Assembly: GCA_041657845.1 (NCBI GenBank)
Contig: JBBABD010000003.1
Span: 1-56,452 of the forward strand
Source: Parcubacteria group bacterium
GTDB taxonomy: Bacteria; Patescibacteriota; Minisyncoccia; Moranbacterales; JAKLHP01
Direction: 5' to 3'
Length of the DNA stretch: 56,452 bases
Made by a program: the position numbers and the translations under genes. Below the pieces are notes generated by a model. The model was not told where the DNA came from. It made no database searches and was given only the letters and a program-made list of their open reading frames with translations. Positions 41,567-51,712 of the stretch are shown here, in pieces. Within the stretch, counting starts at the first letter, position 1, and each line of letters starts with the position of its first letter.

Positions 41567-43266
41567 AATATTTTCAAGTCGATTAATTTTAACTGGATTT
41601 TTTTATTTCCGTTCCAATTATCTTCGCAAATTGTGAAAACCGTGTCAATTTTATCGCCTTTTTTGAGATGGGAAAATCCGTTAGTGAGATTGAAGCCGAT
41701 AGCTTCGAAAATTTTCGGCGTTCCGTCCTGCGCCCTAAGCGATAATTTCAGATGTTTTTCTCCGTTTCCAACCGTTCTAAGCTCGCTGACTTTCATGTTT
41801 TTCATGAGAAATATCGGTTCTTCGTTTCCCTGTCCAAATGGTTCTAATTTTCGAAGGCTTTCAGCCAATTCAAAATCCAAATCTTTGGGAAAAATTTCAG
41901 CATCAATTTCGAGCACTGGAGTCACATCCTTTCCTTCTAGTTCTTTTTCGATTATTCCGCTGAGTTTTTCAAAAAAAGCGTTCAGTTTTTCATTTTTGAT
42001 TGTAATTCCTGCCGCTTGGCTGTGTCCTCCGAATTTGACTAGCAAATCAGCGCATTTTTCGATAGCTTCAATTATATTTATTTGCGGAATACTTCGAAAT
42101 GATCCAGAGCTTTCCTCTTCTCCTTTATTGAGAACAGCAACAGGCTTGTTGAATTCATCGGCTATTCTCCCCGCAGCCAGACCAACGATTCCATTTGGGA
42201 AATGTTCGGAGGCGGCAAAAATAAATTTCTTATTTTTAAACATATTATTCGCCAAAATCCTGATTTCATCCACTATTTGTGCAGTAGCTTTTTGGCGCGC
42301 TTGGTTGTTTTTTTCAAGCTCCAACGCTAAATCCCTGGCTTTTACCTGATCGCTTTCTCTTATCAAATTAAAAGCCGTGTTAGCGTGGTCCATTCTTCCG
42401 GCCGCATTAATTCGCGGAGCAATTTGAAAAGAAATTTTATGCGTATCGGGAATGTTATTTTCATCAACCTGAATCCTTGCCACTTGGAATAATTCCAAAA
42501 GGCCGGCTCTTTTTGTTTTGGAAAGCACAATGAGCCCGAATTTTGTTATTACTCTATTTTCGGAAGCAAGCGGAACGCAATCAGCCACTGTTCCTATGGA
42601 CACCAAATCAAGCATCCATTTCAATTGATCCATTTTTTCCGGAAAGAACTTTCCATATAGAGCTTGGACAAACTTGAAAGCCACGCCTACTCCGGCAAGA
42701 TTTAGAAAAGGATATCCGGAATTTTTGAGATGCGGATTTATTATGGCAAAAGCTTTGGGAATTTTTTTGGGAACGTGATGATGATCAATAATGATAACGT
42801 CAATTCCATTTTTGTTAGCCTTAGCAGTTTCCTCATAATTGGTAATGCCGCAATCTACAGTAATAATGAGTTTTATATTTTTCTTTTTAAATTCTTCTAC
42901 TGCATTAAGATTCATTCCGTATCCTTCTAATTTTCTGTCCGGAAGATAAACCACAGATTCAATTCCAATATTATCCAGTGCTTCTTTCAGGATTACGGAA
43001 GAAGTAACTCCGTCGGCATCATAATCTCCAAAAATTGCAACTAATTCTTCGCTTTCTTTCGCTTTCAAAACTCTTCCTACAGCTTTTTCCATATCAGAAA
43101 ACAAAAAAGGATCAAAAAGACCCTTGTCATAGTCAGGGAAAAGAAACTCGTTTATTTTTTCGTTAGTATCAAGGCCTCTCTTGAAAAGTATGTCTAAAAT
43201 TACCGAATGAAGCCTTGGCAAAACAGTCTTGTCTATCTTTTCTTTTTCTCTAATTTTCCAATTCAT
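41563..43266 (-). CDS. recJ: Single-stranded-DNA exonuclease RecJ
   Basis: 567 aa from ATG at 43266 (MNWKIREKEKI); an upstream in-frame start would overlap the receiver gene. DHH motifs: VAIFGDYDADGVTSSVIL, LIITVDCGITNYEE, VIIIDHHHVPKKIP (DHH triple) and the DHHA1 motif KFGGHSQAAGITIK. It acts 5'-to-3' in recombination and mismatch repair. Located between a degenerate receiver and the EamA transporter in one run of overlapping genes. Confidence 0.95.
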   Translation of the reverse strand: MNWKIREKEKIDKTVLPRLHSVILDILFKRGLDTNEKINEFLFPDYDKGLFDPFLFSDMEKAVGRVLKAKESEELVAIFGDYDADGVTSSVILKEALDNIGIESVVYLPDRKLEGYGMNLNAVEEFKKKNIKLIITVDCGITNYEETAKANKNGIDVIIIDHHHVPKKIPKAFAIINPHLKNSGYPFLNLAGVGVAFKFVQALYGKFFPEKMDQLKWMLDLVSIGTVADCVPLASENRVITKFGLIVLSKTKRAGLLELFQVARIQVDENNIPDTHKISFQIAPRINAAGRMDHANTAFNLIRESDQVKARDLALELEKNNQARQKATAQIVDEIRILANNMFKNKKFIFAASEHFPNGIVGLAAGRIADEFNKPVAVLNKGEEESSGSFRSIPQINIIEAIEKCADLLVKFGGHSQAAGITIKNEKLNAFFEKLSGIIEKELEGKDVTPVLEIDAEIFPKDLDFELAESLRKLEPFGQGNEEPIFLMKNMKVSELRTVGNGEKHLKLSLRAQDGTPKIFEAIGFNLTNGFSHLKKGDKIDTVFTICEDNWNGNKKIQLKLIDLKIL

Positions 43267-43268
43267 AT

Positions 43269-43841
43269 CTATTTCACTTGCCATCCGCAAGAAGGACAGA
43301 TTAAATGCGCTTCAAATCCCTTATCTTTGGAATTAACAGATATCATTTTCAATATCATTTTTTCATTGCATTCCAAGCATTGAAAATTATTGTTAAGTCC
43401 CAAGTCTTGTGCCAATTTTAGCGCATCCATAGAAAAATTGTTAACTTCTAATCGGTATTCTTTTCCTTCTGAAAATATAGAATTAACCTTTTCTACTACT
43501 TCCTTGGGAGCAGTAAAGCCTTTTATAATAAAATATCTAACCCCAAGCAAATTCGCCTTCTGTCTGTCTTCCTCTCTGCCCATATGCGAGGATATTAAGA
43601 TTGGTATGTCGGAAGTCAAGGCATTCTTTTTTAGCGATTCTACCATTGAAAAACCATCCATTCGAGGCATCATAATCCCAGTAAAAATAACATCTGGTTT
43701 CTGAGTTGAGGCTTTATCTAATCCGTCTATTCCATCATCAGCTTCAATTACTTCGAAGCCGGCATTTTTAAATGTTCCGGAATACACGTTTCTTAAATTT
43801 GCATCATCTTCAACGATGAGTATCTTTATTTTTTTGCCCAT
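43269..43841 (-). CDS. Pseudo-receiver domain with C-terminal zinc ribbon
   Basis: 190 aa. A CheY-like domain (IKILIVEDDANLRNVYSG..., IPILISSH, YFIIKGF) in which the phospho-acceptor Asp is missing: PDVIFTGIMMPRMDG has Gly where PDLILLDIMMPGMDG is usual. The Thr/Ser and Lys switch residues remain. The tail (FQCLECNEKM...LICPSCGWQV) is a CxxC...CxxC zinc ribbon. Probably a phosphorylation-independent adaptor. The stop is 3 nt before recJ, suggesting a shared transcript. Confidence 0.85.
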   Translation of the reverse strand: MGKKIKILIVEDDANLRNVYSGTFKNAGFEVIEADDGIDGLDKASTQKPDVIFTGIMMPRMDGFSMVESLKKNALTSDIPILISSHMGREEDRQKANLLGVRYFIIKGFTAPKEVVEKVNSIFSEGKEYRLEVNNFSMDALKLAQDLGLNNNFQCLECNEKMILKMISVNSKDKGFEAHLICPSCGWQVK

Positions 43842-43852
43842 ATTTTATGTTA

Positions 43853-45913
43853 TCAAATTATTATTTTGACATCAATAGCCAAAGATTTTCTTCCATCATT
43901 ATAAATTAGCAGCGGATTAATATCAAATTCCTTGATTTCATTCAAATTCTCCGCTAAAACGGAAAGTTTCAGAAGAATATCTGCTACATTTTCAATGTCA
44001 TATGCTTTCTGGCCTCGCGTTTCTTCGAAAAGAAATTTAATCGGACTTTTTAAAATGGTTTCTTTTATTTCCGAAATTGTAACCGACGGAATAAGAAAAT
44101 CAACCATTTTGAAAATTTCAGTATAGATTCCTCCTAAGCCGAATATTACTATCGGCCCCACAGTTTCATCTTTTTTAATTCCTAAAATAAGTTCAGTTTC
44201 AATTCTTTGCATTGGCTGAATGATTATATTTTCTTTAGGAAAATTCTCAGACATTTTTTGATAAGCTTCCCTGAAATCATTTTCATCTCCTATGTTCAAA
44301 ATAACCCCTTGTTTGTCGGTTTTGTGGAGAACTTTGTCGCTGTCCACTTTCATAACCATAGGAAAATCTATTTCCAATTCTTTTTCGGCGTTGACTTCTT
44401 GAAATTCGATGGTGTCAATTCCATAGATATCCATTATTTCCTTGGCTTCTCTGAAATACAAGGCAGTTCTGTTCTCAAGCCTTGCATTTTTAATTATATT
44501 TTCTGCCTTTTCTGATTTATTCTTGTCTATTTCTATCGCATTTCCGCGTATGCCTATCTTATTTTTGTTTATTTCCCATTGGTAATATTTATCCAGAGCA
44601 TTTATAGCATCCTCGGGAAAAGTATAATTAGGAATCTTGCTGTTCTTCAAAATTTCCACCGATTTTTCTATTTTCTTTCCGCCCAAAAATACTGCCACTA
44701 TCGTTTTTTGGGTTTTTTTCTTAAAGGCTGATATTTTTTGGGCGATTTTATCAAAAGGAGTGTTTTCCTGGGGAGTAAGGATAGTAATGATCGATCCAAT
44801 ATTTTCTGCATCAACTGATTCCAGTGTTTTTTCATAACGATCTTCTTGTGCGTCTCCCAAAAGATCAATCGGATTTTCAATTGATGATTCTTTCGGTAAA
44901 AATTCTCGCAGTTTTTCTTTTGTCTTGCCATCTAATTCGGACAATTTTATTTCTTTTCCCGAGAAAGCATCAGTAGCTAGAACCCCGGGACCGCCGGCAT
45001 TGGTAATAACTGCTGTTTTTTCGTTGGCGGGCGGATTTACCAGTGAGATTAATCTCATTGTGTTTATAAATTCATCCAGTGAATCAACCCGAATGACCCC
45101 GGTTTTTTTGAAAAGCGCTTTGATTATCTCCTCGCTTCCGGCCAAAGCTCCGGTATGGGAAGAAATAGCTCTTTGAGATTTTTCCGTCTTTCCGGCTTTT
45201 AAAATTACAACTGGTTTCGACTTTGATATTTTTTTTGCGATTTCTTTGAATCTAATTCCGTCCTTAATTCCCTCTAGATACATTCCGATTACTTTTGAAT
45301 CTTCATCATTTTCCAGATATTCCAAGAGTTCATTTTCGCTTAGACTCATTTTGTTTCCAATGGAAATGATATTGGAAAAACCGATGTTATCCCTGGAGGC
45401 AATGTCCAAAAGCGCGCTAATAATCGCTCCCGATTGGGAAACAAAAGAAATATTTCCAAAGTTAGGAAGTCCTCCGGCAAATGAAGCGTTTAATTTTATT
45501 TTTGGCGCGATAAAACCAAGGCAGTTCGGTCCTAAAATGTTCAGTTTTTTTTCTTTAGCTATTTCCAAAAGTTCTTGTTCGAGTTTCTTCCCTTCTTCTG
45601 AGGTTTCCGAAAATCCGGCAGAGATCACAACGAAATTTTTAACAGAATCGCCGCCGTTTTGAATGGCTTGATTGACAAACTTGGCGGGAATGGCAATGAT
45701 CGCCAGATCAACCGGTTCTCGGATTGATTCAATGCTGGGATAGCATTCTCGATTAAAAAGTTTTTCGTGTTTTGGATTGACCAAAAAAACTTTGCCTTCA
45801 TAGCCAAGATTCAAAATATTTTCCGAAATCGCTTTTCCTACCTTTCCCTTTTCTTCACTGGCGCCGACAATGGCGATGGATTTCGGATCGAATAATTTTC
45901 TAAGGTTATCCAT
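43853..45913 (-). CDS. ADP-forming acetyl/acyl-CoA synthetase (acetate-CoA ligase)
   Basis: 686 aa, a fused ACD-type enzyme. CoA-binding domain: KSIAIVGASEEKGKVGKAI; the succinyl-CoA-ligase-like domain with NILGPNCLGFIAP and the phospho-His loop ISSHTGALAGSEEI; C-terminal ATP-grasp (PMVMKVDSDKVLHKTDKQGV, QPMQRIETELILGIKKDETVG). It converts acyl-CoA, ADP and Pi to acid, CoA and ATP, i.e. substrate-level energy gain common in fermentative CPR. It lies between the receiver gene and the ClpC-like gene. Confidence 0.9.
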   Translation of the reverse strand: MDNLRKLFDPKSIAIVGASEEKGKVGKAISENILNLGYEGKVFLVNPKHEKLFNRECYPSIESIREPVDLAIIAIPAKFVNQAIQNGGDSVKNFVVISAGFSETSEEGKKLEQELLEIAKEKKLNILGPNCLGFIAPKIKLNASFAGGLPNFGNISFVSQSGAIISALLDIASRDNIGFSNIISIGNKMSLSENELLEYLENDEDSKVIGMYLEGIKDGIRFKEIAKKISKSKPVVILKAGKTEKSQRAISSHTGALAGSEEIIKALFKKTGVIRVDSLDEFINTMRLISLVNPPANEKTAVITNAGGPGVLATDAFSGKEIKLSELDGKTKEKLREFLPKESSIENPIDLLGDAQEDRYEKTLESVDAENIGSIITILTPQENTPFDKIAQKISAFKKKTQKTIVAVFLGGKKIEKSVEILKNSKIPNYTFPEDAINALDKYYQWEINKNKIGIRGNAIEIDKNKSEKAENIIKNARLENRTALYFREAKEIMDIYGIDTIEFQEVNAEKELEIDFPMVMKVDSDKVLHKTDKQGVILNIGDENDFREAYQKMSENFPKENIIIQPMQRIETELILGIKKDETVGPIVIFGLGGIYTEIFKMVDFLIPSVTISEIKETILKSPIKFLFEETRGQKAYDIENVADILLKLSVLAENLNEIKEFDINPLLIYNDGRKSLAIDVKIII

Positions 45914-45935
45914 ATCGCTTACTACATACGCATTA

Positions 45936-48419
45936 TCATCCTTCTTCCATATGCTCTTTCCTGAAGGTAAACTCGCTTCCTTTTTTTATATTTCCAGAGA
46001 TTATTCCTTTTACCACGCTATCTTCAATTTTATCCTGAAAAAACCTTTCGATGTTTCTTGCGCCAAATGTTGCATCATATCCACCCTCCGCCACAATTTT
46101 TGCTATCTCAGGATCAAATTCAATAGAAATATTTTCATTGCTTCTTAATTTCTTCGCGTATTTTACTAGCATCATCTCGGAAATTTTTAATACGGTTTCC
46201 ATATCAAGAGGATGAAAAAAGATGACGCCTTCAAATCTGTTGAGAAATTCCGGACGGAAAATGCCTTGTTTAATAACATAATCAATTACTTTTTCTTGAG
46301 TTTCCTCGGGTTTTGCCATTTCTTTTATAGTCTCGCGGATAATTTCTGATCCGGCATTGGAAGTGGCAATTATTATCAAATTCCTAAAATTAATCTTTTT
46401 TCCGAAAACGTCAGTAAGATTTCCCTCGTCCAGAACTTGTAAAAATAAATTAAGAATATTTGAATCGGCTTTTTCGATTTCATCCAAAAGGAGGATTGAA
46501 TAGGGATTTTCCTTTATTTTGCTAACCAAATGCCCTTCTCTGCCTGAAGATAAGGAGCCAATCAATCTGTCAATTGAATCCTGAGTCTGATATTCGCTCA
46601 TATCCAGCCTGATCATTCTGTTTTCGTCTCCAAAATAGGCCTCAGCCAAAGCCTTGGAAGATTCTGTTTTTCCGACTCCCGTAGGGCCAAGAAAAAGGAA
46701 ACTTCCTAAGGGTTTTTTTTCATTGGCCATTCCCACTCGCGCTCTTCTCATTGTTTCGGCAATCTGCTTGATTGCAAAATCCTGTCCGATTACCCTTTTA
46801 TGCAGAATATTTTCCAAATCCAATAGTTTTTCCCCTTCCTTTTCGGATATTTCTCCCAGCGGAACTTTTATTTTTTGCGAAACGGCTTCATTTACGACCT
46901 CTTCAGTTATGAAATTGGAATAGGCATTATTATACCAGTAGAGCATCGTTTCTTCCATAATATCAAGCGCTTTTTCCGGAAAAGGAGAATTGCTGATATA
47001 TCTTTCCGAAAGTTTTATTAATTCTCTCAAGGCTTGATATGTAAAAATGACTCGCTTCTTCTCTTCCGTTTTAAGTTTGTAAAGGAGAACTTTGAGCGTA
47101 TTATCAGCACTCATTTCTTCTATGGTAATCTTATCGCAATATTTCATCACCGATTCATTTTTTTCTATGTTGGAATGAAATTCCGAAGGAGTAGTTGTTC
47201 CGATAATTTGAAAAGTGGGATATGCCAAAAATTGAGATAGAACTTCGGAAATATTTTCTCCTTCATTTTGAGGATTGTTTTTGAGAAATTGATGGATGTC
47301 TTTGATAAAAAGTATTATATTCCCCGCATAGGTTGCTTCACTGAAAAGGTTCCCAAGAATAGCGTCAATTTCATTTTTATTTCTTGTCTTGGATATTATT
47401 TCTGTGAGATTAAAGCTTAAAATTCTTTTTTTGTTAAAGAATTCTCCCGCTTTCATACTCCTTATTTTTTTTGCCAGCGTATGTACAATCGTATCTCTCC
47501 CAACTCCTTCTTCTCCGATAAGAATGATATTGTTCTGGCTGGGTCTTGTGAGTAGAAGCTTAAGCTCGCTCAAATCCTTTTCTTTTCCGACAAGTTCTGA
47601 ATATTTATACTGTGAATAATCTCCATCCGACAAGTCGTCAGCATATTTGTCGAGATGCACTGTATATGCAAAAGCCCAGTATTTCCCAATAGGAGAATCC
47701 GACAAAAGGTTTTCCTTCAGCCAAAATCTTCCCTTTCTGTCATTCTCGAGTTTATTTTTCAGCTCCCATTCAACAATTGCGTCAAATTCATTTCGGCTAA
47801 GATTTATCTTTGAAAGATATTCATCTAAAAGTTGCTGATTTTTGAGGATTTCCAGATTGATTCCCTTGGAATCCGCACCTATTCTATTCCAGACGCGGTT
47901 AAACCATTTCTGATGGGCAATTTCCGAAAGATTTGATAGATCATAATTTTCATTGGATATCTTGAATGATCTTATCGAAATAAATAGCAGGATAATACTT
48001 GCGGAAAAAAACGTCGAAGAAAGACATAGGAGCAAGCCAGATCCGTTAATCAAAGAAAGATAAAATGAAATCAGGCTGGCAAGAAAAATTATTGGCAAAA
48101 TAAGCCAAATTAAAAACAAGATAGCTCCGGAAAAAAAAGTTAAGATTTCAAGGAAAATAGCGCTTATTATGACAAAAAATCTAATAATTGCTCCCAATAT
48201 CCTGGTTATGATATTTTCTATGAGATTATTTACCCAAACAATCGGATGGAGGCCTCTTTGCATGCTTCTTGAGATATCTTTTTTCCAAGGAGAAATTAGG
48301 GTGACAAGAAGGAGCGCTACCGAAAAGTGTTTCCAGAAGTAACTAATAAAATTTTTCCAGATTTCGAAAAATCTTTTTATCCCGAGAGAATAGTGCCAGA
48401 CGGCAAATCTAAAAGGCAT
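45936..48419 (-). CDS. Membrane-anchored ClpC/ClpA-type AAA+ ATPase with degenerate first module
   Basis: 827 aa. About four hydrophobic segments (about residues 22-42 and 65-150) replace the usual N-domain. D1 is degenerate: Walker A is LIGEEGVGRDTIVH (Lys to Arg) and Walker B reads ILFIKDIHQF instead of a DE pair. D2 is intact: LFLGPTGVGKTESSKALAEAYF, SILLLDEIEKADSN, and a C-terminal D2-small domain (NENISIEFDPEIAKIV). No ClpP-binding loop is identified. It probably unfolds or threads membrane proteins or pairs with a protease elsewhere in the genome. Confidence 0.88.
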   Translation of the reverse strand: MPFRFAVWHYSLGIKRFFEIWKNFISYFWKHFSVALLLVTLISPWKKDISRSMQRGLHPIVWVNNLIENIITRILGAIIRFFVIISAIFLEILTFFSGAILFLIWLILPIIFLASLISFYLSLINGSGLLLCLSSTFFSASIILLFISIRSFKISNENYDLSNLSEIAHQKWFNRVWNRIGADSKGINLEILKNQQLLDEYLSKINLSRNEFDAIVEWELKNKLENDRKGRFWLKENLLSDSPIGKYWAFAYTVHLDKYADDLSDGDYSQYKYSELVGKEKDLSELKLLLTRPSQNNIILIGEEGVGRDTIVHTLAKKIRSMKAGEFFNKKRILSFNLTEIISKTRNKNEIDAILGNLFSEATYAGNIILFIKDIHQFLKNNPQNEGENISEVLSQFLAYPTFQIIGTTTPSEFHSNIEKNESVMKYCDKITIEEMSADNTLKVLLYKLKTEEKKRVIFTYQALRELIKLSERYISNSPFPEKALDIMEETMLYWYNNAYSNFITEEVVNEAVSQKIKVPLGEISEKEGEKLLDLENILHKRVIGQDFAIKQIAETMRRARVGMANEKKPLGSFLFLGPTGVGKTESSKALAEAYFGDENRMIRLDMSEYQTQDSIDRLIGSLSSGREGHLVSKIKENPYSILLLDEIEKADSNILNLFLQVLDEGNLTDVFGKKINFRNLIIIATSNAGSEIIRETIKEMAKPEETQEKVIDYVIKQGIFRPEFLNRFEGVIFFHPLDMETVLKISEMMLVKYAKKLRSNENISIEFDPEIAKIVAEGGYDATFGARNIERFFQDKIEDSVVKGIISGNIKKGSEFTFRKEHMEEG

Positions 48420-48500
48420 TTTATTTTTTATAAAGAATTATTTTTCTTTATAATAGCACAAAATCAAACTTTTGTAAGCTAAAGCAAAAAACCCGAAATT

Positions 48501-49601
<1,101 letters not shown>

Positions 49602-49680
49602 AAAAATATCCTAGCATAAAAAATAAAAGTTAGCAATCAAGTGTCTGGACTGCTAATTATGATTAATTTTATAAAAAAAT

Positions 49681-49708
49681 GGCAGAAATCGCGGTTACGA
49701 TTTCTGCC
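49681..49708 (-). terminator. Terminator downstream of the 49732-50615 unit
   Basis: GGCAGAAATCG (49681-49691) and CGATTTCTGCC (49698-49708) form an 11-bp stem; T-run on the minus strand. It ends the island transcript just downstream of the dnaJ start. Confidence 0.8.
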
Positions 49709-49731
49709 AAGTGAAGAGAAAGAATTTTCTC

Positions 49732-49848
49732 TTAACTCTTCCCTTTCTTCCTCTGATCTCCTCTTTCTGATGTGCTCAGGCACATCATCGCTTCGGTTAT
49801 TTCTTCTACCTCCTTTTCTTCTTTTTCCCTTCTTTTAGAATCATCCAT
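49732..49848 (-). CDS. Possible 38-aa highly charged peptide
   Basis: ATG at 49848 with AAGGGG about 8 nt upstream opens a 38-codon frame: DDSKRREKEEKEVEEIT then a Met/Cys stretch and a basic tail, stop at 49732. It contains a 7-bp hairpin GATGTGC-tcag-GCACATC (49769-49786), so this could instead be structured RNA. No family is recognised. It lies between the 241-aa gene and its terminator. Confidence 0.35.
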   Translation of the reverse strand: MDDSKRREKEEKEVEEITEAMMCLSTSERGDQRKKGKS

Positions 49849-49889
49849 CTAGTTCCCCTTCCCCCCTAACGCGTTTTTTTTATTAGAAT

Positions 49890-50615
49890 CTAACTTGCAA
49901 TCAATTCTTGCCACTTCTGTCTAAGCTTACTATTAGCCATCTCAATATCTCCAATGCCTGGGAAACTGATGGGATAGTTTTCGATTGCATCCCATGCTTC
50001 TTGGAGTCCTGGTGGCGTTGACCACCCGAATCTATCCTTGATTATCCTGGAAATTCCTTCGACTGTTTTTGCCTGATAGGGCAACTCATCCCTTTCAAAT
50101 GTTTCCAGGATAAACAGTCGTTTATGAGGGCAAAGATACAACTTAGCTATTTCTGATCCCTCGTGAAATAGATGAAAAATCAGTGACATCATCCCCACGT
50201 CAGCAACTAGCGGAACTTCTCCCATTGATCTTTTCCATATCATGGATTCCTCCTCGTATTGACGTAAATATTGGGGAAGCAATTCTCCCCACTCTTTCTT
50301 TAGCTTCCCGAGCTTTTCAGGCAGAATTTTTTTACCAATGCGAATAGTGCTTTCCCACACTTGGCGCAGATTAGCTGGCGCCTCAAATTCATAGTAGTCT
50401 CCTATCGTTTGCATAATACTTTCAGGAGAATAAAAACCAACTGGAAAGTCTTGAAAATGGAGCTTCAGAAAAATTACTTCCTGGAAAGGCTGGATATAAA
50501 TATCAACAGACCTAACTCCTTCTGGACCAAAATGAATCCAGTGACAACTGGGAAGATTGAAAAATCCGCAGTCAATATCTTCGAATAATATTTCAAAGTA
50601 ATCTTTGTTTGCCAT
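49890..50615 (-). CDS. Unknown protein with an internal duplication
   Basis: 241 aa from ATG at 50615 (ANKDYFEILFEDIDCG); SD AAGGGGGG precedes it. The longer frame lacks support. Two halves repeat a pattern: GPEGVRSVDIYIQPFQEVIFLKL / EGSEIAKLYLCPHKRLFILET, PANLRQVWESTIR / PPGLQEAWDAIEN, and KLKKEWGELL / KLRQKWQELI. Each half looks like an alpha/beta module. No known family. It has its own TTGACA promoter and sits in the dnaJ-dnaK island. Confidence 0.6.
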   Translation of the reverse strand: MANKDYFEILFEDIDCGFFNLPSCHWIHFGPEGVRSVDIYIQPFQEVIFLKLHFQDFPVGFYSPESIMQTIGDYYEFEAPANLRQVWESTIRIGKKILPEKLGKLKKEWGELLPQYLRQYEEESMIWKRSMGEVPLVADVGMMSLIFHLFHEGSEIAKLYLCPHKRLFILETFERDELPYQAKTVEGISRIIKDRFGWSTPPGLQEAWDAIENYPISFPGIGDIEMANSKLRQKWQELIAS

Positions 50616-50660
50616 AATCCCCCCTTGTTTTTTTATGTGTAATCTTAAGAACAACGGATA

Positions 50661-50689
50661 AGTATGGATTATCTATTTGTTTTTGTCAA
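50661..50689 (-). promoter_or_regulatory. Promoter of the 241-aa gene
   Basis: TTGACA (50689-50684), 17 nt, CATACT (50666-50661) on the minus strand. Confidence 0.6.
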
Positions 50690-50708
50690 CTGTCTTTTTT
50701 TTGTTTTT

Positions 50709-51005
50709 TTATTCCCTTTCCTGAAATCCAATCGAGCTGGGGGCTTCAGATTCTGCTATTTTTCCGAAGCCAGTTTCATATTTTTTGAGTTTTTCGTCCA
50801 TCGCTTTTACCATTCGTTTGAAATGTCCCGGGGAAACGATGATTCGGGAATTGAGTGTTCCTGTCGGCGGAAAAACATTCAGAAAATCTATCACGAACTC
50901 CTCTTTGGTATGCATAATCTGCATCACATTAGAATATTCTCCTTTCAGCTTCTCATCGGTCGCTTTGATGTTTATTTTTTGGGTTTGCGGATTATTTTGT
51001 TCCAT
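50709..51005 (-). CDS. DUF3467 protein
   Basis: 98 aa. The pattern KINIKATDEKLKGEYSNVMQIMHTKEEFVIDFLNVFPP then LNSRIIVSPGHFKRMVKAMDEKLKKYE matches DUF3467, a small all-beta/alpha domain of unknown role. Unlike its island neighbours it has no SD and a weak promoter (TATAAT around 51040 without a good -35), so it behaves like a core gene. Confidence 0.8.
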   Translation of the reverse strand: MEQNNPQTQKINIKATDEKLKGEYSNVMQIMHTKEEFVIDFLNVFPPTGTLNSRIIVSPGHFKRMVKAMDEKLKKYETGFGKIAESEAPSSIGFQERE

Positions 51006-51079
51006 AAAATTTAAATTAAATGGTTATAGCTCTTAAATTATAGTCTTTTTAGTAAAAAAAGCGAACTGACGAAAAAATA

Positions 51080-51115
51080 AAAAAATCCCCGGCTGCTAAG
51101 ATTAGCAAACCGGGG
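51080..51115 (-). terminator. Terminator after the 145-aa duplicated protein gene
   Basis: CCCCGG (51087-51092) pairs with CCGGGG (51110-51115), with TGCTAA/TTAGCA inside and TTTTTTT beyond on the minus strand. Confidence 0.85.
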
Positions 51116-51145
51116 AAAACTGCATCCTTCAGGGATTTAACCATT

Positions 51146-51583
51146 CTACACTCGTGAAACATGGATTGCTCCTCCTATCCTTGCCTCACGAATAACGTCT
51201 AGGTCATTTGCAACGTCCGCATAGACAAGAATGACATGCGAACAGTCTTTTCTTGTCCCGACTATGGGTTGTTTGGAATTACCTCCTGATCGAAACCGAA
51301 CAACTCCGGAAACAATCTTAATTATTCTATCCTGGTCCTCTTGCACAACCTGAACCTGGATAGTCATAATTTGCGAAACATGTATCGCTCCGCTCTTCTC
51401 TGCCTCACAGACGACCTCGTCGACATTCGTAACGTGCTCAAAGATAATAATGACATCGGAACAGCCTTCCCTTGTCCCTATTATGGGCTGCAAGCTAGCT
51501 ACAGACCGATGTTTAACGACACTAGAGATAATATCGATTATCTTATATTGGTCCCCTTGCGTAACATGAACCTGGATAGTCAT
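51146..51583 (-). CDS. Tandemly duplicated small alpha/beta protein of unknown function
   Basis: 145 aa made of two 72-residue copies: TIQVHVTQGDQYKIIDIISSVVKHR / TIQVQVVQEDQDRIIKIVSGVVRFR, PIIGTREGCSDVIIIFEHVTN / PIVGTRKDCSHVILVYADVAN, and SGAIHVSQI / GGAIHVSRV. The beta-alpha-beta order suggests an ACT- or ferredoxin-like fold. No family recognised. SD AAGGAGG precedes ATG. The promoter (TTGACT about 51642-51647) is back to back with the ncRNA promoter at 51678. Confidence 0.6.
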   Translation of the reverse strand: MTIQVHVTQGDQYKIIDIISSVVKHRSVASLQPIIGTREGCSDVIIIFEHVTNVDEVVCEAEKSGAIHVSQIMTIQVQVVQEDQDRIIKIVSGVVRFRSGGNSKQPIVGTRKDCSHVILVYADVANDLDVIREARIGGAIHVSRV

Positions 51584-51677
51584 GCATCCCCTCCTTGTTT
51601 GGATTGAGCGACAAATGAAGTTAAACGCTAATGCTCAAAAAAGTCAAACAAAAAAATTCTTCGCTGAATCGGGGGAG

Positions 51678-51707
51678 TTGACACTAAAGCAAATATAATG
51701 CTATAAA
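51678..51707 (+). promoter_or_regulatory. Promoter of the structured RNA at 51713
   Basis: TTGACA (51678-51683), 18 nt, TATAAA (51702-51707). No downstream plus-strand gene exists for it to drive. Confidence 0.65.
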
Positions 51708-51712
51708 TTTAG

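Noticed and set aside
49641..49838. 65-aa plus-strand ORF after dnaJ
   Set aside because: It runs through a terminator and an opposite small ORF, is low-complexity Phe/Leu/Ser and has no start context.
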